Assembly (NCBI GenBank): GCA_018821985.1 | Contig: JAHJKP010000033.1 | Span: forward strand, 51,244-115,243 | Source of the DNA: Pseudomonadota bacterium | GTDB taxonomy: Bacteria; Desulfobacterota; Desulfobulbia; Desulfobulbales; Desulfocapsaceae | DNA: 64,000 bases | Reading direction: 5' to 3' | Shown: in pieces, positions 23,668 to 32,043 of the stretch | Layout: each line of letters starts with the position of its first letter | How positions within the stretch are numbered: position 1 is the stretch's first letter | Program-made: the position numbers and the translations under genes | The notes under the pieces: model-generated | What the model was told of the DNA's origin: nothing | What the model saw: the letters and a program-made list of their open reading frames with translations, nothing else | Databases searched by the model: none

Positions 23668-25104
23668 GTGTATAAAATCCAACCCGTAATCCTGGCCGGT
23701 GGCACCGGATCCAGGCTGTGGCCCCTGTCCCGGGAACTGTATCCCAAACAGCTTCTGCCCTTGATTGATGAGACTTCCCTGCTCCAGACCACGGTGCTGC
23801 GGGTCTGTCAACTTGCAGATGTGCTGGCCCCGGTGGTGGTGGTCGGCGAGGAACATCGTTTTATCACCCGCAGTCAGATTGATGCCCTGGGGGTGGTCTC
23901 AGCGTATTCCATTCTCCTGGAACCCCTGGGGCGGAATACAGCGCCGGCGGTCTGCGGGGCCGTGGAATTCTGCGCCCTGACAAACGATGAAGATACTATT
24001 CTTCTGGTGCTTCCTGCCGATCATCTGATCCTGCGTCAGGAAGCATTTGCCGAGGCGGTGCAGAAGGCGGCCGAACTGGCCGCCTCAGGGGCCATTGTCA
24101 CCTTCGGGATTGAACCACAGAGTCCGGAAACAGGTTATGGCTACATAGAACGGGGAGAGGGCGGATCTGTCCTCTCGTTTAAGGAAAAGCCTGACCTGGC
24201 CACGGCCATGGATTATGTCGAGAGTGGAAATTATTTCTGGAACAGTGGGATGTTTGCTTTTTCCATCAAAACGTTTCGTGAGGAGATGGAAATCCACGCC
24301 CCGGAGATGCTCACTGCCATGGCAGAAGCCGTCCGCCATGGGACGCGTGATGGAAGATTTTATCGCTTGGACAGCAGGGCCATGGCCAGCTCTCCCAGTG
24401 ACTCCATAGATTATGCTTTAATGGAAAAAACCGATAGAGCAGCGGTGGTAGCGGCAAATCTTGACTGGAGTGATATCGGTTCGTGGAAGGCTTTGTGGGA
24501 GATTTCCCGCAAGGACGAGCAGGGAAATGTCACTGTTGGGGATGTGATTTTGGAAGAGACCAGGAATTGTATGGTCCGTTCAGAAAGTAAGTTGGTGGCA
24601 ACCGTTGGCCTCGAAGACACGCTGGTGGTTGAGACTGCCGATGCGGTTCTGGTAGCGCCCCTGTCCCGGTCCCAGGATGTGAAGAAGATCGTCACCAGGC
24701 TGAAGAAAAAACAGCGTGATGAATTCAGGATTCACCGCACGGTTTTTCGCCCCTGGGGCAGTTATACAGTCCTTGAGCAGCAGCCACGGTATCAGATCAA
24801 GCGGATAACGGTCTATCCAGGGAAAAAGCTTTCTCTGCAGATGCATCACCATCGGCATGAACATTGGGTGATTGTCACCGGGACTGCCCGAATCACCAAT
24901 GGTGATGAGACCTTTTTATTACATGAGAACCAGTCGACCTATATCCCGTCCGGCGTTCAGCATAGGTTGGAGAATCCGGGAGTTATTGAGCTGGAGCTCA
25001 TAGAGGTGCAGAATGGCAGTTATCTGGGTGAAGATGATATTGTCCGCTTTGATGATGATTATGGTCGGGGGGCTGCCCGGGAAGAGGTGACAGAGGCTGA
25101 GTGA
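23668..25104 (+). CDS. manC: Mannose-1-phosphate guanylyltransferase / mannose-6-phosphate isomerase (bifunctional type)
   Basis: The N-terminal domain carries the nucleotidyl-transfer loop LAGGTGSRLWPLSRELYPKQ and then LEPLGRNTAPAVCGA; it makes GDP-mannose from mannose 1-phosphate and GTP. The C-terminal cupin domain (from about residue 360: RPWGSYTVLEQQPRYQIKRI and LSLQMHHHRHEHWVIVTGTA) is the phosphomannose isomerase module. The start is GTG 23668, placed 7 bases after AAGGAGA, although the frame is open to 23641. It sits between the phosphomannomutase and mtgA. Together with the mutase it completes fructose-6-phosphate to GDP-mannose. Confidence 0.95.
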   Translation: MYKIQPVILAGGTGSRLWPLSRELYPKQLLPLIDETSLLQTTVLRVCQLADVLAPVVVVGEEHRFITRSQIDALGVVSAYSILLEPLGRNTAPAVCGAVEFCALTNDEDTILLVLPADHLILRQEAFAEAVQKAAELAASGAIVTFGIEPQSPETGYGYIERGEGGSVLSFKEKPDLATAMDYVESGNYFWNSGMFAFSIKTFREEMEIHAPEMLTAMAEAVRHGTRDGRFYRLDSRAMASSPSDSIDYALMEKTDRAAVVAANLDWSDIGSWKALWEISRKDEQGNVTVGDVILEETRNCMVRSESKLVATVGLEDTLVVETADAVLVAPLSRSQDVKKIVTRLKKKQRDEFRIHRTVFRPWGSYTVLEQQPRYQIKRITVYPGKKLSLQMHHHRHEHWVIVTGTARITNGDETFLLHENQSTYIPSGVQHRLENPGVIELELIEVQNGSYLGEDDIVRFDDDYGRGAAREEVTEAE

Positions 25105-25826
25105 GATGCGTCAGTCTGCGTGCGCTCCGGCGCATCTTTTTGCAGGGTATTGGTTTCTTCCTGGCTGGAAGTATCATTTTGACTCTGTTGTTCCGTTGGG
25201 TACCTCTGCCCTTGAGTTCCCTGATGATCCAGCGTCAGATTGCTGCGAAATGGCAGGGTGATCATGGGTATCGACTGGTCCATACCTGGGTCAGCCTAGA
25301 TCAAATTTCCTTGCATGTCCCTCTGGCGGTGATTGCCGCTGAAGATCAGAAGTTTTTTGAGCATGATGGCTTTGACTTTGACGCCATGGGCAAGGCCTGG
25401 CAGGCTAACCAACATCGACGCCGTCCCCTTGGGGCAAGCACCATCTCGCAACAGGTGGCTAAAAATCTCTATCTCTGGCCCGGACGAACTTTTTTTCGTA
25501 AAGGGGTTGAGGCCTGGTTTACCTTGCTGCTTGAAGGGCTCTGGCCGAAACAGCGGATCCTTGAGGTTTATCTCAATGTGGCGGAGTTCGGTCCAGGGAT
25601 CTTTGGGGTTGAGGCCGCCAGCCGTACCTATTTCCATAAATCAGCCGCCAGGCTGACTTCATCTGAAGCAGCGCTTCTTGCCGCAATCCTCCCCAGTCCT
25701 CTGCGTTTTGACCTCGATCATCCAACAAGCTATATCCTCAGTCGCTCCAGGCACATCGAACGCCAGATGAAACTTATGGGCGGCAGTGCATCTCTGAAAC
25801 AACTTATCAGGCCTGATAAAGAATAA
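25101..25826 (+). CDS. mtgA: Monofunctional biosynthetic peptidoglycan transglycosylase
   Basis: A GT51 enzyme that polymerises lipid II into glycan strands at the inner membrane. One N-terminal membrane segment (GIGFFLAGSIILTLLF, residues 15-32) anchors it. GT51 motifs follow: VIAAEDQKFFEHDGFD with the catalytic Glu, GASTISQQVAKNLYLWPGRT, and EVYLNVAEFGPGIFGVEAAS. No transpeptidase domain is present. It starts at a GTG overlapping the manC stop (GTGA). Length is 241 residues. Confidence 0.95.
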   Translation: MRCVSLRALRRIFLQGIGFFLAGSIILTLLFRWVPLPLSSLMIQRQIAAKWQGDHGYRLVHTWVSLDQISLHVPLAVIAAEDQKFFEHDGFDFDAMGKAWQANQHRRRPLGASTISQQVAKNLYLWPGRTFFRKGVEAWFTLLLEGLWPKQRILEVYLNVAEFGPGIFGVEAASRTYFHKSAARLTSSEAALLAAILPSPLRFDLDHPTSYILSRSRHIERQMKLMGGSASLKQLIRPDKE

Positions 25827-25876
25827 AAGGGCAGCAAGAGAACCGGCAAGGACAGGGACGATTTTCTGGTTCAAGT

Positions 25877-25914
25877 GACATGTTATGAGAGAAATATCTC
25901 TTTCATAACATGTC
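25877..25914. terminator. Hairpin between convergent mtgA and cytochrome genes
   Basis: 12-bp perfect arms (25877-25888 and 25903-25914) with an inner GAGA/TCTC pairing. It lies 50 bases after the mtgA stop and 33 bases before the cytochrome stop on the minus strand, so it probably serves both. T-runs are weak. Confidence 0.65.
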
Positions 25915-25946
25915 CTGGGTAGTAGAGCTTATTGTGTGAACTAAGC

Positions 25947-27464
25947 TTAGTCAGGATTGGGGCCATTATGACAGCTCCAGCAACTTACTTGATATCCCGC
26001 CGCCCAGTGTTTAATCCCAAACTCACCCGCATTAATGGTTTCAGCAACTTTTACCGCGCTGTATGGCGTGCCGGCACGTGTTGTGCCATGGCACTGGGCA
26101 CAATTACTTTTATTGGCGTGTTGATGGTCTTTAACCCAAGAATTACCAATCGGGTGCATGGTATCATGATGGGGACCACCGAAAGAAGGTTGTGTTATAT
26201 GGCAGACTGTGCAGGTATTAATGGTTCCGGCATGGCCTTGGAGTAAGATTGCCTGGATGTTGTCATTTTTTTCCCTTGAAGGGGTAATAGCATGTTGACT
26301 GCCGTGGCATGCCTGGCAGTAGATACCTTGATGTCCTTTAGAGAAACGGTATAACGTACCCTTGTTTTCACCATGTGCTGCATCGTGACACTTGTCACAA
26401 CGAGGTTCGTCAATCCACGGCCTGCGGCTTGAGTTGGCAATAGCTGTGAGGTTGCCGTGACAGTCATAGCAGGTTTTCCCTGCCAGAAACATGGCTCCCC
26501 GTAGACATTTTGTTTTTGCACCTGGATGACAGGCATAACAGGTGCCTGCCATAGTTCCATCGTCTATGCCCGCGCTCGCATGTTTTCCATGGATGGCGTG
26601 GGACAGATTCGGAATACCTGGTTTTCCGGCAGTGCCAAGTGCGTTTGAGCTGTGACAACTGGCGCAGAGTACTGGCCGTTGAGCCATGAGGTTAGTAGAG
26701 TGATTTCGGTCATGGAGTGTGAGAATGTTCTGTTTGACGACACCGGTGGCAATACCATGATTTGCAGAACCGTTGTCATTATGGCAGGTTTCACAGTGCA
26801 GTTCAGTGGAAACAGGGGTCACGGTCTGGGTGCTGGCTACAATTTTGCCGCTGCTGTCCCTGGCCACGAGTTCTGCCACCTGATAGGGATAGGGTGTGGT
26901 CGTGTTGCTGTCCAGATATTCGGTGAGCGGGATTGCCTCGGCAACGAAATGGTCCCCGGTCGCTTTCATACGTCCACTGAGACCATTTCCTTTCAGACCA
27001 ATATTGGGGGCAAGGGATACCCCAAAAAGTTTTTTCGCATATTGCCAGAAGTTGGTTTTGTTGTCAGAACGGGTATTGCCAAGTATCCGATATTCGACGG
27101 TGATATTCGAGGTGACAATGGCAGGTCCGTTACCACGACGAATAACCTGTGCCCATAATGTGTTGTAGGGGGGAAGTATGGAAAAATCCTCATAGCTGGG
27201 ATCCATGCAATGCATTCCCAGATCGTTCCAGGCAATGATGGTGTATTGTCCATTCCCTTTCGGCGGCGTCCCCAGTCCTGGCGGAGGAGCAGAATTGCCA
27301 GAATGACTGACGATTGCGGGAAGAAAGAGGAACATGTTATTCTGGGCTTTACTGATAGCAGGTGTGGCCAAGAAGAAGACGCAGGCAATGACAGGGATGG
27401 CTGTCGTTGCCTGCAGGCGAACAAGATACTTCAATAGATGGTTTTTGGGGCTACACCTGTCCAT
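25947..27464 (-). CDS. Nine-haem c-type cytochrome, exported
   Basis: The protein has an N-terminal signal peptide (hydrophobic AIPVIACVFFLATPAISKA) and nine CxxCH haem sites in order: CETCH, CASCH, CYACH, CYDCH, CDKCH, CQACH, CTVCH, CAQCH and CWSCH, all in the C-terminal 310 residues. The N-terminal 200 residues carry no haem but hold the segment IIAWNDLGMHCMDPSYEDF, a pattern I believe recurs in other multihaem proteins of metal and sulfate reducers. Such proteins carry electrons in the periplasm or at the outer membrane. It is a single gene with AGGGAGAG ahead of ATG 27464; no redox partner lies next to it, so its role is open. Confidence 0.88.
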   Translation of the reverse strand: MDRCSPKNHLLKYLVRLQATTAIPVIACVFFLATPAISKAQNNMFLFLPAIVSHSGNSAPPPGLGTPPKGNGQYTIIAWNDLGMHCMDPSYEDFSILPPYNTLWAQVIRRGNGPAIVTSNITVEYRILGNTRSDNKTNFWQYAKKLFGVSLAPNIGLKGNGLSGRMKATGDHFVAEAIPLTEYLDSNTTTPYPYQVAELVARDSSGKIVASTQTVTPVSTELHCETCHNDNGSANHGIATGVVKQNILTLHDRNHSTNLMAQRPVLCASCHSSNALGTAGKPGIPNLSHAIHGKHASAGIDDGTMAGTCYACHPGAKTKCLRGAMFLAGKTCYDCHGNLTAIANSSRRPWIDEPRCDKCHDAAHGENKGTLYRFSKGHQGIYCQACHGSQHAITPSREKNDNIQAILLQGHAGTINTCTVCHITQPSFGGPHHDTMHPIGNSWVKDHQHANKSNCAQCHGTTRAGTPYSAVKVAETINAGEFGIKHWAAGYQVSCWSCHNGPNPD

Positions 27465-27555
27465 GATACTCTCCCTATAATTGTTGTGCCGTTATGGCAG
27501 CCATTCAACACCGATGGTTCAGGTATCAGCTTTAAGGAATAGGAGGCTTCTAAGA

Positions 27556-27840
27556 ATGATATTTAGTCTCAATTTTAAGAAGAATAACATCGGTGGGGCT
27601 TTATTTCAAGGAGCGCCTGGCACTTTTAAAGATAATCTCATTGAGCGGCTTCAGTATCCGTTTAAGAAAAAATATTTAAGTTGTAAGTTCGGTATGTTGT
27701 TGGATGTCTGGCTAGATTTGATTCAGGAGGTACTCCCCAATTGTTCTCTGCTATTTGCTGCCATTGTCTCAGCTATTGTGCGAAATGCTTTGAGCTTAGG
27801 TGTGTTGAGCTGCAAGCACGTAGCTACTTTTATGGCCTAG
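27556..27840 (+). CDS. Possible small protein (94 aa), unrecognised
   Basis: This frame starts at ATG 27556, 10 bases after a perfect AGGAGG, in a 409-base gap that is otherwise empty. The product begins MIFSLNFKKNNIGGALF and has a hydrophobic stretch SLLFAAIVSAIVRNALSLG. The base composition is poorer in G+C than its neighbours. I recognise no family. It may be a real small membrane-associated protein, a remnant of a mobile gene, or chance. It faces the moeA-like gene (convergent). Confidence 0.3.
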   Translation: MIFSLNFKKNNIGGALFQGAPGTFKDNLIERLQYPFKKKYLSCKFGMLLDVWLDLIQEVLPNCSLLFAAIVSAIVRNALSLGVLSCKHVATFMA

Positions 27841-27873
27841 TTTTCGGAAAAGAACAGGACGGCTAAAAAAATG

Positions 27874-29076
27874 TCAGCCCCGGAAGGGAGAATTGGTCAA
27901 ATGGGCCTGAATCCATTCACCTGCGTGAAGTTGTCGGCGGTGGGCAGGGCAGAGCAGGTAGCAGGACGTGGGCTCGCTCTTTCTGGCTAAGCGGGCTGTG
28001 CATATGCCGTTATTAATCTGGAAGATACCACTTTTAAGGCAGAGTATTTTTTTCTCAGGACAGGCGACAGGTTCTGTAAGGCGAACTTTAACGATCTCAG
28101 GGAGACACCGTTTGATCCCCTGCAAGGCAAGCAGGGCCGGTCTCACTAATTCATGAAAGAGCAGGTGCACGGCCGGCGGCGGACCTGGCAGGCCGAAGAA
28201 GAGACTTGGGCCGAGGGTGCCAAAGAGGGTGGCCCTTCCCGGACGTATCTTGAGGGCATTGTAGATCAACTGACCACCGGCTTCAATAAAGGCGTCTTCC
28301 AGCAGGTCATATTTTCCGGGCCCCATCGCGCCGGTGGAAATAACAACATCTGTTTGAGCGGGATCAAGAGTGGCAAAGAGCCGGCGTAGTTCATTTTTAT
28401 TGTCCCCGACCAAGCCGCAGTCAGTGGGGATGGCCCCGAAGAGTTGGGTCAGGCCGTTTAGGAGAAAACGATTTTCTGAAACCTTCTGGCCGTTTAATTT
28501 TGTAGCTGTCGGCCCTACCAGTTCATTACCGGTACAGAAAAAACTGACCCTGGGCCGACGATAAACAGGAACTTCAGTATAGCCGACACCAGCCAGCAGT
28601 GCCTGATATTCGGGGTGGATGGGAGTCCCGGCTGGAACAACGATCTTTCCTCGTGCAATTTCACTTCCCTTTGTACGGATAAACGAATTTTTTATCAGGA
28701 ATCCTTTCGAAGAGATGAACAGGGTGTCACCCTCGACCCTACATTGCTCCTGTGGGATGACTCTGAGCCCACCAGCGGGGAGCAAGGCCCCGGTCATAAT
28801 GCGCCAGGCCTCCCCTTTGGCCAAATGGTTTTTGCAGGTATCACCAGCGGCGATCTCCCCGCCTATCCGGTATCTCCCTTGGACATCCGCACTTGCGCCC
28901 AGGACAAAGCCATCACGGGTGGAAAGATTAAATGCTGGCAAGGGGAGCAGGGCCGGCAAGGAGCGGGAGGAGACACGATGTAATGCCTCTTCCAGAACAA
29001 TGGATTGAACAGGTAGGGCCGAGGCCTGTTCAAGGATAAGTCTGTGGGCGGTCTGTAGGTCAAGGGGGGGCAGCAT
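27874..29076 (-). CDS. moeA: MoeA-like molybdopterin molybdotransferase, divergent
   Basis: MoeA inserts molybdate (or tungstate) into adenylylated molybdopterin. The layout follows MoeA: STRDGFVLGASADVQGRYRI, IMTGALLPAGGLRVIPQE, the central MoCF-like domain with FFCTGNEL and ISTGAMGPGKYDLLEDAF, and a C-terminal beta-domain. The usual GLPGNP signature here reads FGLPGPPPAVHLLF, so a residue normally found near the active site has changed. It could be a specialised paralog, for example for one formate dehydrogenase, but no molybdoenzyme is nearby. Length is 400 residues. It lies after the terminator of the MetV operon and is probably transcribed alone. Confidence 0.82.
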   Translation of the reverse strand: MLPPLDLQTAHRLILEQASALPVQSIVLEEALHRVSSRSLPALLPLPAFNLSTRDGFVLGASADVQGRYRIGGEIAAGDTCKNHLAKGEAWRIMTGALLPAGGLRVIPQEQCRVEGDTLFISSKGFLIKNSFIRTKGSEIARGKIVVPAGTPIHPEYQALLAGVGYTEVPVYRRPRVSFFCTGNELVGPTATKLNGQKVSENRFLLNGLTQLFGAIPTDCGLVGDNKNELRRLFATLDPAQTDVVISTGAMGPGKYDLLEDAFIEAGGQLIYNALKIRPGRATLFGTLGPSLFFGLPGPPPAVHLLFHELVRPALLALQGIKRCLPEIVKVRLTEPVACPEKKILCLKSGIFQINNGICTARLARKSEPTSCYLLCPAHRRQLHAGEWIQAHLTNSPFRG

Positions 29077-29106
29077 GGTCTTGTGTTGAGACGACAGGGG
29101 AACAAA

Positions 29107-29142
29107 AAAAACGTATCTGCATTCAAATGCAGATACGTTTTT
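29107..29142 (-). terminator. Terminator of the HdrC-MvhD-MetV operon
   Basis: 16-bp arms (29107-29122 and 29127-29142) with a 4-base loop. On the minus strand the hairpin ends in a run of eight T, a textbook intrinsic terminator. It lies between the metV stop and the moeA start and separates the two units. Confidence 0.88.
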
Positions 29143-29226
29143 CGTATTTTTTAAGGATCTTGAAGAAACATCTGGTCTACAGATGTTTTGAAGCAGGAAT
29201 CATGCGGTTATTCCTATCGATCCTCA

Positions 29227-29895
29227 TTAAAGAGTCAGGTCGTTGCGTACCGACTTGCGAGGACCGCCATGACCAGCTGTTGACCAGTCACGGATGGGGG
29301 CAATCGTCTCCATCTGCGACTGCTTGCCGAAACTGCCCAGGCGGTCATGGATGGACTGCCAGATGCACTCGGTGTCTTTGTTGATTTCGCATCTGCCACC
29401 CACTGAGCCGCCACAAGGACCGTTCATCAGGCTCTTGGCACAGCGGGCTACAGGGCAGAGGCCGCCAGTGAGATGGAGGACGCAGTTGCCGCAGCCGGCG
29501 CACTGTTCCGTCCAGATACCTTGCTCAGCTGAGCCGCCGAAGAAGGTGGTGTTAAGCGCTGGATAGACCATGGTCTCCTTGCGCAGATTGGCAATGAAGT
29601 TGACGCCGACTCCACAGGCTGTGGAGACAATGGCGTCGTATTGACCATCCCATTCATCAATGGCATCAATATATTCCTTGTCGCACTGCCTGACCAGACT
29701 GCCTTCGATGACCTGAATGGCTTTTCCTTCTTTCTTCATACCAAGGCGGATCAGGGAAGCCAGCGCCGCGGCCTCACGTTCCCCTCCGGCTGAACAGACG
29801 GTTACGCAACCGCGACAGGCCAGAACCAAAACCTTGGAGCAATCCTTTACCATTCCTATAATTTCAGCCATTGGCTTTCGTTCTGCGACAATCAT
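29227..29895 (-). CDS. metV: Methylenetetrahydrofolate reductase C-terminal domain protein (MetV-like)
   Basis: This cysteine-rich protein matches the MTHFR-C family (MetV), the zinc and Fe-S partner of MetF in the methylenetetrahydrofolate reductase of acetogens and some sulfate reducers. It has ACRGCVTVCSAGG, the cluster-like CAGCGNC...GGLCPVARC, and the hallmark SLMNGPCGGSVGGRCEI (about residues 158-174). In known systems MetV pairs with MetF and with HdrABC/MvhD. Here no metF is adjacent. It is the last gene of a three-gene minus-strand operon with the MvhD-like and HdrC-like genes upstream and a strong terminator downstream. Confidence 0.85.
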   Translation of the reverse strand: MIVAERKPMAEIIGMVKDCSKVLVLACRGCVTVCSAGGEREAAALASLIRLGMKKEGKAIQVIEGSLVRQCDKEYIDAIDEWDGQYDAIVSTACGVGVNFIANLRKETMVYPALNTTFFGGSAEQGIWTEQCAGCGNCVLHLTGGLCPVARCAKSLMNGPCGGSVGGRCEINKDTECIWQSIHDRLGSFGKQSQMETIAPIRDWSTAGHGGPRKSVRNDLTL

Positions 29896-29992
29896 CCTCT
29901 ACACTCCTGATAAAAAAATAGTAGAACGTTGAAAATTGAACGGCTCAGCTTGCAAGTCTGCTGGGTTCAACTCCGGTGTTCAACTTAACTTT

Positions 29993-30406
29993 TCAACTTT
30001 GAAACGGACTTGGCCCAAGGGCACGGATCTTTTTATCCATTGCTAACCCTGTAGCCACAAATTCCGGATGCAGTCCACGGGGAAGGTGAAACATCTCTAT
30101 CCTTCCACTCTCAACATCGAGCTCTTCCAAGGCTTTTTTCACGGCCGCAACTCTTTTGGCCGCCCTGACACTTCCTTTGACATTGTGACAGCCATCCACC
30201 GGACAACCAACCACATAGACGCCATCGGCCCCGTCTTCAAAGGCCTGCAATAAGGTTGTCACCTGCACTTTTCCGGTACACGGAACTCTGACCAGGTTAA
30301 TGGATGCCGGAAAGCCAAGCTGTTGCAACTCTTTTCCCTTTTCAGCACAACTCTGCTGTGATGCGTAGTGACAACTGAACAGGGTTATCTTTGGTTCAAA
30401 ACTCAT
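29993..30406 (-). CDS. mvhD: Hydrogenase iron-sulfur subunit, MvhD/FlpD family
   Basis: A 137-residue protein of the MvhD/FlpD family, a 2Fe-2S adapter that hands electrons to heterodisulfide-reductase-like complexes. Conserved cysteines lie in LFSCHYASQQSCAEKGK, VRVPCTGKV and VGCPVDGCHNVKG. The last ends in the family block GSVRAAKRVAAVKKALEEL. It sits between a HdrC-ferredoxin protein and MetV, and probably links them. It has normal length and no hydrogenase gene beside it. Confidence 0.9.
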   Translation of the reverse strand: MSFEPKITLFSCHYASQQSCAEKGKELQQLGFPASINLVRVPCTGKVQVTTLLQAFEDGADGVYVVGCPVDGCHNVKGSVRAAKRVAAVKKALEELDVESGRIEMFHLPRGLHPEFVATGLAMDKKIRALGPSPFQS

Positions 30407-30451
30407 TTTTATTCCTCGTCCCTCTAAACGACCTTGGCATACGCCGTCTGA

Positions 30452-31093
30452 TTAAGCCCCGCAGGCTGCAATCAACCGTCCATCCTCGGATTCATTCAGT
30501 CTGATAGCCCGGGCTGGGCACTCTTCAACGCAGATCCCGCAGGCCCTGCATGCCTCAACATCAATGACTGCCACGCCCTGCTTGTCAATTGTGGGAATGG
30601 ACCAGGGACAGACGCGAACACAGGTGAGACAGGCGACACAGAGGTCACGCTCCACCTGGGCGGACTTGCCCTTGTCAATCAGATCCTGCTCGCTGACATA
30701 GCCTTCTTTCAGGGCCAGTTTGGCCAGCGCGCCCATGATTTCGGCAAAACGCACATCCTGCGGACAGACAAAGACACAGGATTTACAGCCGGAGCAGTAC
30801 CAGAGAAAGTCGGAACCGAGCAATCGATCCTTCATGCCCATCCGGATCATGTGAATAATCTTTCGTGGGTCAAATTCAGGAATGGCCTGACTGACAGGGC
30901 ATATGCCGCTGCACGCCCCACACGAAAAACAACTGTTAAGATGTTCTCCGCCTGGAACAGCAACAACCTCGCTGTTAAAGGCAGGAGTTAATGTAGCTAC
31001 TGGTTTTCCCATTTTGACAACTCTTGGCTTTTTGTCTTTCTTCTTCAGGTGGTAATCGAAAAAAACGACACCACGTTGACTGATACATTTCAT
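30452..31093 (-). CDS. HdrC-like protein fused to a two-cluster ferredoxin domain
   Basis: Residues 50-110 carry two HdrC-type 4Fe-4S motifs (CFSCGACSGICPVS and CSGCKSCVFVCPQD). Residues 145-200 add a classical ferredoxin with CVACLTCVRVCPW and CRACGICVEECPA. The protein is thus an electron wire with four predicted clusters. It is the first gene of the operon HdrC-Fd, MvhD, MetV. HdrA (flavin, bifurcating) and HdrB are not adjacent. ATG 31093 is the outer start; an in-frame ATG at 31015 (MGKPVATLTP) is also plausible since neither has a clear ribosome site. Confidence 0.88.
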   Translation of the reverse strand: MKCISQRGVVFFDYHLKKKDKKPRVVKMGKPVATLTPAFNSEVVAVPGGEHLNSCFSCGACSGICPVSQAIPEFDPRKIIHMIRMGMKDRLLGSDFLWYCSGCKSCVFVCPQDVRFAEIMGALAKLALKEGYVSEQDLIDKGKSAQVERDLCVACLTCVRVCPWSIPTIDKQGVAVIDVEACRACGICVEECPARAIRLNESEDGRLIAACGA

Positions 31094-31231
31094 AAAAGAA
31101 ATTTATATCTACTTGAACCAACCATTTTTGTCAACAGGGGAAAAATCATTATTAACTGATATCAGCAAGCCTTTAGCGCAGTTTTTTGTCTCGGAATATC
31201 GATACGGTAGGGGCCATTAAATTGCTTGACT

Positions 31232-31260
31232 TTGACCTTTCCGCGTACCATAAATAAGAT
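31232..31260 (+). promoter_or_regulatory. Sigma-70-type promoter of hpt
   Basis: A -35 box TTGACC (31232-31237) and a -10 box TAAGAT (31255-31260) have 17-base spacing. The predicted start is near 31267, about 33 bases before the hpt ATG. The same hexamers and spacing occur before the acyl-CoA ligase gene. Confidence 0.5.
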
Positions 31261-31299
31261 GGGATTTATACGACTAAGAGCAAAATAGAGGAGAGCAGG

Positions 31300-31830
31300 A
31301 TGCACGAAAGTGATCGGGAAATTGTTTTGGATGCCCTTTCCATTCATGAGCGGGTGGTGCAGATGGGGCAGGCAATCAGTCGTGATTATGCAGCCGGAAA
31401 TTTGCTGGTAATCGGAGTTCTGAAAGGTGCATTTGTTTTTATGGCTGATTTGATCCGGGCAATTGATGTCCCGTTGCTTGTGGATTTTATTCAGGTTTCT
31501 TCCTATGGCCAAGCTTCGTCTTCGTCAGGTGATATCATTGTGCACAGCAAACCAACCATTGCCGTACAGGATTATGATCTGCTGCTGGTGGAAGATATTA
31601 TTGACAGCGGCCTCACTCTCCAGTGGCTGAGGAACCATTTTATCTCCCAGGGGGCACGCTCAGTTAAGATCTGTGCCCTTATTGATAAGGCTGAGCGTCG
31701 TACTCATCAGGTTCAACTTGACTATTGCGGTTTCTCTGTTCCTGGTGGCTTTCTTGTTGGCTATGGCCTTGATTTTAATGAGCAATATCGCCACCTGCCG
31801 GCAGTCTATCATCTCAAGACTCCTGTCTGA
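31300..31830 (+). CDS. hpt: Hypoxanthine phosphoribosyltransferase
   Basis: A purine salvage enzyme that makes IMP or GMP from hypoxanthine or guanine with PRPP. The PRPP-binding motif is LLVEDIIDSGLTLQWL (about residues 98-113), with LLVIGVLKGAFVFMADLIR upstream and VGYGLDFNEQYRHLP at the C-terminus. Length is 176 residues. It has its own promoter and a GAGGAGAG ribosome site. It is divergent from the HdrC operon. Confidence 0.96.
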   Translation: MHESDREIVLDALSIHERVVQMGQAISRDYAAGNLLVIGVLKGAFVFMADLIRAIDVPLLVDFIQVSSYGQASSSSGDIIVHSKPTIAVQDYDLLLVEDIIDSGLTLQWLRNHFISQGARSVKICALIDKAERRTHQVQLDYCGFSVPGGFLVGYGLDFNEQYRHLPAVYHLKTPV

Positions 31831-32005
31831 TTCCAGATCGCAGAGTAGTATTCCGAATTCTTGCTTCCCATCAGCGCTTTTCCCCTAACTCTTTCTGCGG
31901 CCTTTTTTTGAGGGTCGCTCTTTTCTGAGTCGCGCGGGACAACTATTGTCCAGCTGTGCCGGTGGTCGGTAATTACTCTTCTGTCAGCTGGCAAAGCTGA
32001 CAGCT

Positions 32006-32043
32006 AAAATAATCCAGCCACTAATAACGTGTTGGATTATTTT
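32006..32043 (-). terminator. Probable terminator at the 3' end of mnmE
   Basis: 11-bp arms (32006-32016 and 32033-32043) with a 16-base loop; the mnmE stop lies in the right arm. On the minus strand the second arm ends in TTTT. A second short stem (31981-31989 with 31995-32003) lies just beyond. Confidence 0.55.

Noticed and set aside
29930..29992. T-loop-like GGGTTCAACTCC between the MetV and MvhD genes
   Set aside because: No acceptor, D-arm or anticodon stem can be formed around it, so it is not a tRNA.
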